From NCBI RefSeq assembly GCF_009569385.1, contig NZ_WBOF01000001.1, forward strand, positions 4,164,001 to 4,228,000: a stretch of 64,000 nt of DNA, given 5' to 3'. Below are positions 38,206 to 46,029 of the stretch, one piece after another. The position numbers and the translations under genes are program-made. The notes under the pieces are model-generated. The model was not told where the DNA came from. It was given only the letters and a program-made list of their open reading frames with translations, and ran no database searches. Origin of the DNA: Streptomyces kaniharaensis (GTDB lineage: Bacteria; Actinomycetota; Actinomycetes; Streptomycetales; Streptomycetaceae). Each line of letters starts with the position of its first letter. The first letter of the stretch is position 1.

Positions 38206-38889
38206 ATGCCTGTCTTCCCCGAGGAGCCGGAGATTCACGAGAGCCTCCCGGGCCCCGGCGTTCCCTTCCCCCGAGAGTCGGACGCACAAGCCCTTCGCAC
38301 GCCTACTGCCACCGGCGGCGCGCCCAACGCATCCACCACCGTCGCCGCGCCCGCCCCGGTGCCCGGCCCGCGTCCCGCGCCGCCGCGACCGGTGCCGCCG
38401 CGCGCCGACCGGCCCGGTCCGCAGCAGCGGCCGGTCCCCAAGCCCGGTCCCGCGCCGCGCCGCCCGGTGCCTGCCGCGCCGCAGGTCGAGGTCCGGCGGG
38501 TCGCGGCCACCCCGGCGGAGGCGCTGGAGCGCGCCGACGAGGTGGTCGACCAGCTGCTCGACGCGGGCCGCAACCCGGGCGAGATCCTGGTGCTGACGGT
38601 CGGCAAGGCACACCCCTGGCAGCAGCACGAGCTCTCCTTCGGCGAGGAGCGCTACTGGGCGCAACTCGTCGAGGGCGCGGACGTGTTCTACGCGGACGCC
38701 GCGCTGACCCGCCCGGCTCGCCGCGAGGTGGTCGTCCTGGTGGCCAACGGCGGACCGCCCGCCCGCGCCGCCGAGGCGTACACGGAGGCGCTGGGCCGTG
38801 CGACCGTGCTGCTCGTGGTCTGCGGTGACGCCGGCCCCGCCGCCGGGAGGGCCGCTGGAGCGGCGTCCGGCCGTCCGGTGAGCGCCTGA
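38206..38889 (+). CDS. Uncharacterised protein, possible degenerate helicase C-terminal domain
   Basis: A 227-residue protein I do not recognise. The first half is Pro/Arg-rich and disordered (residues about 25-105). The second half is a compact alpha/beta domain: AEALERADEVVDQLLDAGRNPGEILVLTVGKAHPWQQHELSFG, then REVVVLVANGGPPARAAEAYTEALGRATVLLVVCGD. This order resembles the C-terminal part of UvrD/Rep helicases (…YVALTRA…LLVVGD) without the ATPase motifs. That is weak inference. The ATG at 38206 starts at MPVFPEEPEIHE; upstream ATGs exist. Located between rnhB and recQ. Confidence 0.6.
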   Translation: MPVFPEEPEIHESLPGPGVPFPRESDAQALRTPTATGGAPNASTTVAAPAPVPGPRPAPPRPVPPRADRPGPQQRPVPKPGPAPRRPVPAAPQVEVRRVAATPAEALERADEVVDQLLDAGRNPGEILVLTVGKAHPWQQHELSFGEERYWAQLVEGADVFYADAALTRPARREVVVLVANGGPPARAAEAYTEALGRATVLLVVCGDAGPAAGRAAGAASGRPVSA

Positions 38890-38903
38890 GATCAGCCGTC
38901 CTG

Positions 38904-38937
38904 CCCGGGCCCGGCGCCGTTCGGTGCCGGGCCCGGG
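38904..38937. terminator. Hairpin between two convergent hypothetical genes
   Basis: A 12-bp perfect stem (CCCGGGCCCGGC and its complement) with a 10-base loop, lying 14 bases after the upstream gene's stop. There is no T-run. Confidence 0.5.
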
Positions 38938-38960
38938 GCCCGGGACCGTCGTACCCTGCC

Positions 38961-39008
38961 CTGGTGCCCTGGTGCCCTGGTGCCCTGGTGCCCTGGTGCC
39001 CCGGTGCC
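38961..39008. repeat. 8-bp tandem repeat in a convergent intergenic region
   Basis: Five exact copies of CTGGTGCC followed by the variant CCGGTGCC. The repeat sits between two convergent genes, beyond the hairpin at 38904-38937. The unit is too short and too uniform for a CRISPR array. Confidence 0.9.
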
Positions 39009-39043
39009 CGGGCCTGCGCGGGCCACACAGGGGCCCGGCAGGC

Positions 39044-39715
39044 TCAGCGGGTGCCGGTGCGCCGGGCCGGCGCGATGTCGGCGACCCGGGCCGGAGCCCA
39101 GGACCGTTCGGGCGCCTGGCGAAGTGCGCGCCGGCCGCTCGGTGCATCCGCGGTCGAGCGAGGCGGCAGCTCCGTCACGGTGTGGACCGGCCCGTCCGCC
39201 CATGAACCCGCGTGCGGGTGGCGCCCGCTCCGCCCGTCCCCGAGGATCTGCCAGCCCGCCGGGGTCAGCCCGATGTAGGAGCCGCAGCGCAGCCCGTGCA
39301 GGGCGGCCGCGTCGCGCAGCGCCCACATCCAGGCCCCGTCCTGCTCGCTCCAACCCGGGGCGCCCTCGCGGCAGCGCAGCAGTACAGCCGTGCGGCTCGG
39401 TTCGGGCCGGCGCAGGTCGTGCGGGGTGATCCGGCGCAGGTGCGCGAGCAGGGCGTTCCGGTGCTGCCAGCCGTCGGTGTCGCGCGGCCAGGGCGTGAAC
39501 GAGGCCGAGGCGCTCACCTGGTGCAGTGCGTCGAGGACCGCGACCACGATCGTGCCCGGCTGGGGCAGATGGCGCTGGTGCAGTTCCAGGACGAAGTCGC
39601 GCGGATCGCGTAGCAACGGGATCCCCGAGGCGGTCCAGGTCTCCAGGTCCAGCAGCCGTCTGGGCGCCGAACTCCGGGCGAGGGGAGACTGACCTCGGCC
39701 GATACCGTTGATCAC
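39044..39715 (-). CDS. Uncharacterised actinobacterial protein next to recQ
   Basis: A 223-residue protein I do not recognise. A soluble N-terminal domain contains LDLETWTASGIPLLRDPRDFVLELHQRHLPQPGTIVVAVLDALHQVSASASFTPWP, followed by HLRRITPHDLRRPEPSRTAVLLRCREGAPGWSEQDGAWMWALRDAAALHGL and SYIGLTPAGWQ. The last 50 residues look disordered. The GTG at 39715 has AAGGAGG only about four bases upstream, so the start is uncertain. The frame is open for 60 codons upstream. It follows recQ on the same strand but with a 378-base gap, so it has its own promoter. Confidence 0.65.
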   Translation of the reverse strand: MINGIGRGQSPLARSSAPRRLLDLETWTASGIPLLRDPRDFVLELHQRHLPQPGTIVVAVLDALHQVSASASFTPWPRDTDGWQHRNALLAHLRRITPHDLRRPEPSRTAVLLRCREGAPGWSEQDGAWMWALRDAAALHGLRCGSYIGLTPAGWQILGDGRSGRHPHAGSWADGPVHTVTELPPRSTADAPSGRRALRQAPERSWAPARVADIAPARRTGTR

Positions 39716-40093
39716 AATCCTCCTTCCCGACCCGCACGCACGCGGGTACCTGCGTACGCCGAAGGCGGGGTCCACCGGACCGGGTTTCGGGTACGCGCCA
39801 ATTCTCGTGGTATCGAGGGCGGAGCGGCAACGATGAAATGATGAACGCCGCCCGAAAGCCGACGTTCTGCCGGATATATTCCACGGCTGCACAAGCGCCA
39901 CTCAGGCAGCCCCGCATACCGGCCAGGGCTCGCGTAAACGGCCGATGAACCGTGTTCGGCAATGTCACCACTCCTCTCTTCGCCTCTCCTGTCACTGTGG
40001 TCACACGCGTTCGCCGCTGTTGTGCTCGACCCCTCCTTTAGGCCATTCGGGTGAAGTCATTCCCGTGTGTCGACAGTGCCGCCGTCCGGCGGC
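39716..40093. other. Gap between recQ and the uncharacterised gene
   Basis: About 380 bases downstream of recQ and upstream of the next minus-strand gene. AT content is raised at 39830-39900, consistent with a promoter for the minus strand (TATATC on that strand). I see no convincing gene. Confidence 0.5.
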
Positions 40094-42301
40094 TCAGCCC
40101 TGTACGGCCAGCACCAGTGGCAGCACCGCGCTCGCCCCGGCCCGGCGAAGCAGCCGCGCGGCGACGGTGACCGTCCACCCCGAGTCGACCAGGTCGTCCA
40201 CCAACAGCAGCGGACCGCTCGCGGCGGCCACCGCCTCCACGAGCTCCGGCGGCAGGACCAGAGCGTCGGCCACCGAGTGCAGCCGCTGGGCGCTGTTGCT
40301 GCGGGCCCCGTGCGGGGGCCGGCCGTCCGCGTACTCGATCCGCCCGAGCAGCGGCAGCCGCCCGATCTCGGCGATCCGTGCGGCGAGGCTGCCGACCAGC
40401 TGGGGGCGGGTCGAGGAGGCCATGGCCACGACGCCGACCGGACGGTCCAGCCGGGTGCCGTCCGCCGTGGCGGGGCCGGCCCATCCGCCCGGGCCGCGGG
40501 CCCAGTCGGCGAGCACGGTCACCAGTGCGTCCACCGCCTCGCCGGGGACGGGGACGTCCGGGGCCTGTTCGGCGAGCAGGGTGCGCAGCCGGGTGCCCCA
40601 CCCGATGTCGGACAACCGGCCGAGCGCCCGACCGGTCTCGGCCTGCTCGCCGGCCGGGATCCGGCCCTTGAGCGGCACGCCCAGTGAGTCCATGCCGGTC
40701 GGCCAGAGCCGCCGCGGCTCGAAGCCGACCCCGGGGCGGCCGAGCGCGGCGCGGGCGGCCTCCAGCGTGGCGGCGGAGACCTCCGGAGTGTGCAGCGGCC
40801 CCGCGCAGTTGTCGCACCGGCCACACGGCGCGGCCTGCTCGTCGTCCAGCTGCCGCCGCAGGAACTCCATCCGGCAGCCGGTGGCCGTCGCGTACTCGCG
40901 CATCGCCCGCTGCTCCGCCTCGCGGGATTCCGCGACCTTGGCGTAACGGGCGGTGTCGTACTCCCAGCTCTGCCCGGTGGCCGTCCAACCGCCCTTGACC
41001 CGCCGGACCGCGCCGTCCACGTCGAGCACCTTGAGCATGGTCTCCAGCCGGGTGCGGCGCAGGTCCACCCGGGGCTCCAGCGCGGCCGTGGAGAGCGGCC
41101 GGCCGGCCTCGGCCAGCGCGTCGATCGTGCGACGGACCTGCTCCTCCGGGGGGAAGGCCAGTGACGCGAAGTAGCGCCAGATCGCCTCGTCCTCGCGACC
41201 GGGCAGCAGCAGTACCTCGGCCCGGTCGACGCCGCGGCCGGCCCGGCCGACCTGCTGGTAATAGGCGATCGGGGAGCTGGGCGAGCCCAGGTGCGCCACG
41301 AAGCCGAGGTCGGGCTTGTCGAAGCCCATGCCCAGGGCGGAGGTGGCGACCAGCGCCTTGACCCGGTTCGCCAGCAGATCGGCCTCGGCGGTGCGGCGCT
41401 CGGCGTCCTCGGTGCGGCCGGAGTAGGAGGCCACCACGAAGCCGCGCTCGCGCAGGAACGCCGTCACCTCCTCGGCCGCCGCCACCGTCAGGGTGTAGAT
41501 GATGCCCGAGCCCGGCAGCCGGTCGAGGTGGTCGGCCAGCCAGGCGAGCCGGTGCGCCGGGTCGGGGAGGGCGAGCACGCCGAGGGTGAGGCTCTCCCGG
41601 TCGAGCGGGCCGCGCAGCACCAGGGCGTGCTCGTCGGTGGTGCCGGTGCCGAGCTGCTCGGCGACGTCGGCGGTGACCCGGGCGTTGGCCGTGGCGGTGG
41701 TGGCCAGCACCGGGACCCCGGAAGGGAGGTCGGCGAGCATGGTGCGCAGACGGCGGTAGTCGGGCCGGAAGTCGTGGCCCCAGTCGGAGATGCAGTGCGC
41801 CTCGTCGACCACCAGCAGGCCGGTGGAGGCGGCGAGCTTGGGGAGCACCTGGTCGCGGAAGTCGGGGTTGTTCAGCCGCTCCGGGCTGACCAGCAGGATG
41901 TCCACCTTCCCGGCCGAGACCTCGGCCTGGATCTCGTCCCACTCGTCGGTGTTGGCCGAGTTGATGGTGCGGGCGTGGATGCCGGCCCGGGCCGCCGACT
42001 CGACCTGGTTGCGCATCAGGGCGAGCAGCGGCGAGACGATCACCGTCGGCCCGGCGCCCCGGGCGCGGAGCAGAGCGGTGGCGATGAAGTAGACGGCGGA
42101 CTTCCCCCAGCCGGTGCGCTGCACGACCAGGGCGCGGCGGTGGTCGACCACCAGCGCCTCGATGGCCGTCCACTGGTCGTCGCGCAGGACGGCGCCGGGC
42201 CCGGCCAGCTCGCGCAGGACGGCCTCGGCCCGCGCCCGGACCTCGGCTCGGTCGGCGGCGGTGGCGGTGGTGTGGATCTCGGGCTGCTGCATGGCGTCCA
42301 T
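40094..42301 (-). CDS. recQ: RecQ-family DNA helicase with C-terminal phosphoribosyltransferase-like domain
   Basis: ATP-dependent 3'-5' helicase. Motif I is QRTGWGKSAVYF, the DEAH box is VVDEAHCISDWGHDFRPDYRRL, motif III is ATTATAN, and motif VI is QQVGRAGRG. The RecQ zinc-binding cysteines are seen in AAPCGRCDNCAGP. The C-terminus (about residue 600 to 735) is a PRTase-like domain ending PLLLVDDLVDSGWTVTVAARLLRRAGA, which fits the PRPP-binding motif (hydrophobics, two acidic residues, then a G-x-T turn). The domain occurs in actinobacterial RecQ proteins. The start is uncertain between ATG 42301 and 42292; 735 residues are given. Confidence 0.88.
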   Translation of the reverse strand: MDAMQQPEIHTTATAADRAEVRARAEAVLRELAGPGAVLRDDQWTAIEALVVDHRRALVVQRTGWGKSAVYFIATALLRARGAGPTVIVSPLLALMRNQVESAARAGIHARTINSANTDEWDEIQAEVSAGKVDILLVSPERLNNPDFRDQVLPKLAASTGLLVVDEAHCISDWGHDFRPDYRRLRTMLADLPSGVPVLATTATANARVTADVAEQLGTGTTDEHALVLRGPLDRESLTLGVLALPDPAHRLAWLADHLDRLPGSGIIYTLTVAAAEEVTAFLRERGFVVASYSGRTEDAERRTAEADLLANRVKALVATSALGMGFDKPDLGFVAHLGSPSSPIAYYQQVGRAGRGVDRAEVLLLPGREDEAIWRYFASLAFPPEEQVRRTIDALAEAGRPLSTAALEPRVDLRRTRLETMLKVLDVDGAVRRVKGGWTATGQSWEYDTARYAKVAESREAEQRAMREYATATGCRMEFLRRQLDDEQAAPCGRCDNCAGPLHTPEVSAATLEAARAALGRPGVGFEPRRLWPTGMDSLGVPLKGRIPAGEQAETGRALGRLSDIGWGTRLRTLLAEQAPDVPVPGEAVDALVTVLADWARGPGGWAGPATADGTRLDRPVGVVAMASSTRPQLVGSLAARIAEIGRLPLLGRIEYADGRPPHGARSNSAQRLHSVADALVLPPELVEAVAAASGPLLLVDDLVDSGWTVTVAARLLRRAGASAVLPLVLAVQG

Positions 42302-42461
42302 GTAACCCCGTGCCGCCGACAAGGGGCGAATGCCGAGGTGGCGCGGCCAGGCGGAGTGCAGGTGTAGGTCATCCGCTCTTCTGTTGAACGGCCGTCAAAT
42401 ATCCTCCGGGGGAGTGGCGATGGCGTGCGCCGAATGAGGTAAGGGAAAGCCGGGGGCGGAG

Positions 42462-42470
42462 TTATCCACA
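42462..42470 (+). promoter_or_regulatory. DnaA box-like site TTATCCACA
   Basis: An exact match to the E. coli DnaA box, in an A-rich patch (GGAAAAAAGAAAAAACC follows). It is 52 bases upstream of the DUF4192 start. No second box is obvious nearby, so it is at best a regulatory site. Confidence 0.45.
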
Positions 42471-42521
42471 GGAAAAAAGAAAAAACCGGTGCGGATTTCG
42501 GAGTGCGGCACTCTTCCGGTC

Positions 42522-43985
42522 ATGAACGCCACGAACAACGACAGCGCCATGAACAACGAGCCTGTCATCCTGTCCCTCGGCCCGGCCTCCGGCCACCGGC
42601 CGGTCATCATGCGCGGTCCGGCCGACATGGCCGAGTTGCTGCCCTATCTGATGGGCTTCTTCCCCGACGACAGCATCGTCGCCGTCGGACTGCATGGCCC
42701 TGACCTGCACCAGGGCGGGGTGATCCGGGCGGACATCCCCGCCTCGCCCGCGCTGTGGCCGGCTGCGGCGGAGGAGACGGCCGCCCTGCTGGTAGACCTG
42801 TCCGAGCGGCGCGACAGCCGCCCGCTCCAGGTGCTCCTCTACCTCTGCCAGGATCCCGCCTCGGAGCACGGGCCGCCGGTCCTGGACGGCCTGCGGCCGC
42901 TGGCCGACGGCCTCCGGGCCGCGTTCGCCCGCCGCAGCGTGCCGGTCAAGGAGTCGCTGTGCGTCTCGGACGGCCGCTGGTGGTCATTCCTCTGCCGCCG
43001 CCAGGGGTGCTGCGATCCGGCGGGCAACTCGATCCGGCGCGCCCCCGCCCCAGGGCCGGCCGCCGCGGCGGCGACCTTCGCGGGTCTCGCCCCGCGCGGC
43101 AGTCGCAAGGCGATCATCGCGGGGCTGGCACCGATCGGGTCGCCCAGCGCGGACGCCCAGCGTGCGGCGATCGCCCGGGCTGAGGCGGCCGAGCTGCCGG
43201 AGCCGGGGATCGATCTGCTCGACCAGGCCTTCGCCGAGTTCGCGGCCGGTGTGTGCGAGCTGGACGAGGACCGGACGGCGCGGCTGCTGCTCGCCCTGCG
43301 CGACCGGTCCACCAGGGACCGCGGCGCCGAGTTCGTCCGGCCCGCCGAGCTGGCGCCCGCCGAGCGGCTCTGGCGCTTTCTCGCCCGGCGGGCCGTGCCG
43401 CCGTACGAGAGCTGTGCGGTGGCCCCGCTCACACTGCTGGCCTGGGCCTCCTGGGTGGCCGGGGACACCGCGACGGCCCGGGTCGTCCTCGGCCGCGCCC
43501 TCGATCTCGACCCGTGCTACCTGCTGGCCGATCTGCTCCACGAGTCGCTCAACGACGGAATGACGCCGGAGGCGCTGCTCGCGGCCGTCGAGGGCCAGCG
43601 GCAGCGGCGCGAGGCGCGGCCGTCCGCGGTGGCTCCCGAGCCGGCCGCCGAGGAGCGCCCCGGCCCGGTCCCCGGGCCCGGTCCCGGTGGGGCGTCCGGC
43701 GGATCGGCCGGCACGGCGGTGGCCAGGCGCCGCCGCCGCGCCCGCCGGGCGGCCTCGGCCGCAGGCACGGTGCCCGCGGACGGCGGTCCGGTCAGCCCCG
43801 CCGAGGGTGTGCCGGAGCCGGGCGGCCCCGGGCCGGTCGCCCTCCTCCCGGCGCCGGGCTGCCGGCCGGGCGAGCGGTCCGCGGGCGGCCTGCGGCTGGG
43901 GCGAGCGTGGTCGTGCGGGTCGGCGGCGGCCCCGCGCCACCGGTGTACCCGGCGGTCAGCCCGGGGAGCCCGCCATGCGCGCTGA
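42522..43985 (+). CDS. DUF4192 protein
   Basis: A 487-residue protein of the DUF4192 family, common in actinobacteria and of unknown function. The first domain has RPVIMRGPADMAELLPYLMGFFPDDSIVAVGLHG near residues 20-55, VKESLCVSDGRWWSFLCRRQGCCDPAGNSI, and a C-terminal TPR-like helix set (AERLWRFLARRAVPPYESCAVAPLTLLAWASWVAGDTATARVVLGRALDLDP). The last 120 residues are Arg/Pro-rich and disordered. The ATG at 42522 has no strong ribosome binding site; the conserved region begins soon after. It is divergent from recQ, with a TTATCCACA site between them. Confidence 0.82.
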   Translation: MNATNNDSAMNNEPVILSLGPASGHRPVIMRGPADMAELLPYLMGFFPDDSIVAVGLHGPDLHQGGVIRADIPASPALWPAAAEETAALLVDLSERRDSRPLQVLLYLCQDPASEHGPPVLDGLRPLADGLRAAFARRSVPVKESLCVSDGRWWSFLCRRQGCCDPAGNSIRRAPAPGPAAAAATFAGLAPRGSRKAIIAGLAPIGSPSADAQRAAIARAEAAELPEPGIDLLDQAFAEFAAGVCELDEDRTARLLLALRDRSTRDRGAEFVRPAELAPAERLWRFLARRAVPPYESCAVAPLTLLAWASWVAGDTATARVVLGRALDLDPCYLLADLLHESLNDGMTPEALLAAVEGQRQRREARPSAVAPEPAAEERPGPVPGPGPGGASGGSAGTAVARRRRRARRAASAAGTVPADGGPVSPAEGVPEPGGPGPVALLPAPGCRPGERSAGGLRLGRAWSCGSAAAPRHRCTRRSARGARHAR

Positions 43986-44028
43986 CGTCCTCGGTCGACC
44001 GCCTCGGCCACCCCGGGGCGCGGCGTTG

Positions 44029-45342
44029 CTACACCTCGCCGCGAGCCATCCTGATCAGGCGGTCGAGCACCTTGCCGCCGCTCACCCGCAGGCCGTCGTG
44101 CTCCCACTCGTTGGTGATCCAGGTCCGCAGGCCGCGCACCGCGCGGGCGGTCTCCAGCGAGTCGGCGGTGTCCACGTACATGTCGTCGTGGTACACGGCC
44201 GCCACGACGGGCACCTCGTTGGCGGCCAGCCGCTCCGCGTCGTACAGGTCGGGCCAGTCACTCCGGGCGGCGAGCAGGTCCGCGGTCTCCTTCAGCGGGC
44301 GCAGCGCCGGGTCGGTGTCGAACATCCAGGGGTAGATCATCTCCCCGGTGAACAGCACCGGCGCGCCCGTCTCCAGCGCCGCCCGGGCGTCGAACTCCGG
44401 GAACTCCGCGCGGATCCGCTCGGCCGACCACGTGGTCCCGCCCTGGTCCACCGACCGCTGGCCGTAGATCGACTCGTGCAGCACCGCGTACAGCGGGCCC
44501 TCCGCGAAGGAGAGCTTGGCCTGGACGCCGTATCGGAACGTGTCGGAGAGCTCGGGCCCGTCCGGTCCCTCGACCCAGGCCTCCTCCAGGAGGTGGTGCA
44601 GGGCGCCGGAACCGCTGCCGCCGCCGAGCATCATCCCCAGCGCCTGGAACGCCTCGACGGTGAGCAGGCCGCCGTCGGGCAGGGTTGCCGGGGTGGCGGC
44701 GAGGTGCGCGGCGATCCGCCGCACCGCTTCGACGTCCTGCGGGAACCAGGCGTAGTGGCCCTCGTTCTTGCGGACCACCCGTGGGTAGGCGGCGCGGTAG
44801 ACGTCGTCCGCCGAGCTGCGGAGGCCGGACAGGCCGCCGGTGATGAAGGCCTCGGTCAGGCCGTCGGGGGCGATCGAGAGGTAGGTGAGGGTGCAGAAGC
44901 CGCCGAAGCTCTGGCCGAGCACGCTCCAGCGCCGGTCCCATCCGAGCAGCCGGTGGCGGATCAGCTCGGCGTCGCGCACGATCGAGTCCGCGCGGAAGTG
45001 CGCCAGGTAGTCCGCCTGTTCCCCGGCGCCGCCGCGCCGGGCGAGGGTCTGCCGGGTCGCGGGCGTGGAGCGCCCGGTGCCGCGCTGGTCGAGCAGGAGC
45101 ACCCGGTAGTCGTCCAGGGCGCGGTCCAGCCAGGCGTCCCGGCCGAGCGGGCGGGCCGCCTTGCCGCCAGGCCCGCCCTGGAGGAAGAGCAGCCAGGGCA
45201 GATCGTCCCGCTCACGGCCGGCAGCCACCACCTCGCGGGCGTACACCTCGATCTGCTCGCCCTGCGGGGCGGCGTGGTCGAGGGGGAGCTGGAAGACGTG
45301 GTCGGTCGTGACAATCCCGGGCAGCCGGCTGGCGGTGGACAT
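44029..45342 (-). CDS. Alpha/beta-hydrolase, S33 proline iminopeptidase-like
   Basis: A 437-residue cytoplasmic hydrolase. The oxyanion segment is LLFLQGGPGGKAARP, then VLLLDQRGTGRSTPAT, and the nucleophile elbow GQSFGGFCTLTYLSIAPD carries the catalytic Ser. The His is likely in NEWEHDGLRVSGG near the C-terminus. These features fit the proline iminopeptidase group (MEROPS S33), cleaving N-terminal proline from peptides. The ATG at 45342 has GAGGAG upstream. The convergent DUF4192 gene ends 43 bases away with no strong terminator. Confidence 0.87.
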   Translation of the reverse strand: MSTASRLPGIVTTDHVFQLPLDHAAPQGEQIEVYAREVVAAGRERDDLPWLLFLQGGPGGKAARPLGRDAWLDRALDDYRVLLLDQRGTGRSTPATRQTLARRGGAGEQADYLAHFRADSIVRDAELIRHRLLGWDRRWSVLGQSFGGFCTLTYLSIAPDGLTEAFITGGLSGLRSSADDVYRAAYPRVVRKNEGHYAWFPQDVEAVRRIAAHLAATPATLPDGGLLTVEAFQALGMMLGGGSGSGALHHLLEEAWVEGPDGPELSDTFRYGVQAKLSFAEGPLYAVLHESIYGQRSVDQGGTTWSAERIRAEFPEFDARAALETGAPVLFTGEMIYPWMFDTDPALRPLKETADLLAARSDWPDLYDAERLAANEVPVVAAVYHDDMYVDTADSLETARAVRGLRTWITNEWEHDGLRVSGGKVLDRLIRMARGEV

Positions 45343-46029
45343 GCAACTCCTCGGTCTCTGCTGGTCACAGCGGTCACGTCGCCGTTCAAGGGGTCACCTG
45401 GTGCGGGCGCCGCGACCCCCGCACCGTATCCTGGCGGCGGTCGAGCACCGGTTCGACGGTCGCCGTCCGCCCCGCGGCGCGCCCGGGACAGGCCGACGCC
45501 CGGACCACGCGGTTCGCCCTGGGACCGGGCCCGAACGGCGAGCGGTCGGCGACGGCGGTTGGACGAAGCCCGTACGAGCGCCCGCCCGGCCAGCGCGCCG
45601 GAGCCCGGGGTTTCGCGCGGGGCGTGACCTGCGGCCGGTGTGCGGCGTTCACCCCCTGGGGGGCCTGTGCCCGCCCGGCGGACGGTTCGGCGCCGCGCCG
45701 ACCGCCCGAGGAACGGTGCCGCACTGGCACTCAGGGCGAGAGTGGCCGGCACGGGGAGGCGGCCGCGGGGAGAGGGGGCGTCACCGGCCTGCCGGGGCGC
45801 AGGACCTGACGACGGGCCTGGCACAGCGGCGTGCCCGGCACGAGGGCGTGGCGCGCCGGTACCGGCCCGGTGCCGCGCACCGCGTGGCACGACCCGCCAG
45901 GTGCGGCCGGAAACGGCACACCCGCCGACGGGACACCCCGTCGGCCCGGCAGCATCAGCACGCGATCGAGCATGTTCGCGGCCCACCGGCCAGACCCGGC
46001 CACCGGACCGCCAAGGGGAGGAGAGCCCG
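45343..46029. other. 687-base region without a recognisable gene
   Basis: Between divergent genes. I found no convincing coding sequence on either strand. A perfect 9-bp hairpin (GCCGACGGG, loop ACAC, CCCGTCGGC) lies at 45924-45945 in the leader of the downstream gene. Small open frames such as 45624-45809 lack support. Confidence 0.5.

Noticed and set aside
38961..39008. CRISPR-like array
   Set aside because: Units of 8 bases with no spacers; a simple tandem repeat.
45624..45809. Small open frame with a CxxC start in the 45.3-46.0 kb gap
   Set aside because: Only 61 codons, low complexity after the first 20, and no good ribosome binding site.
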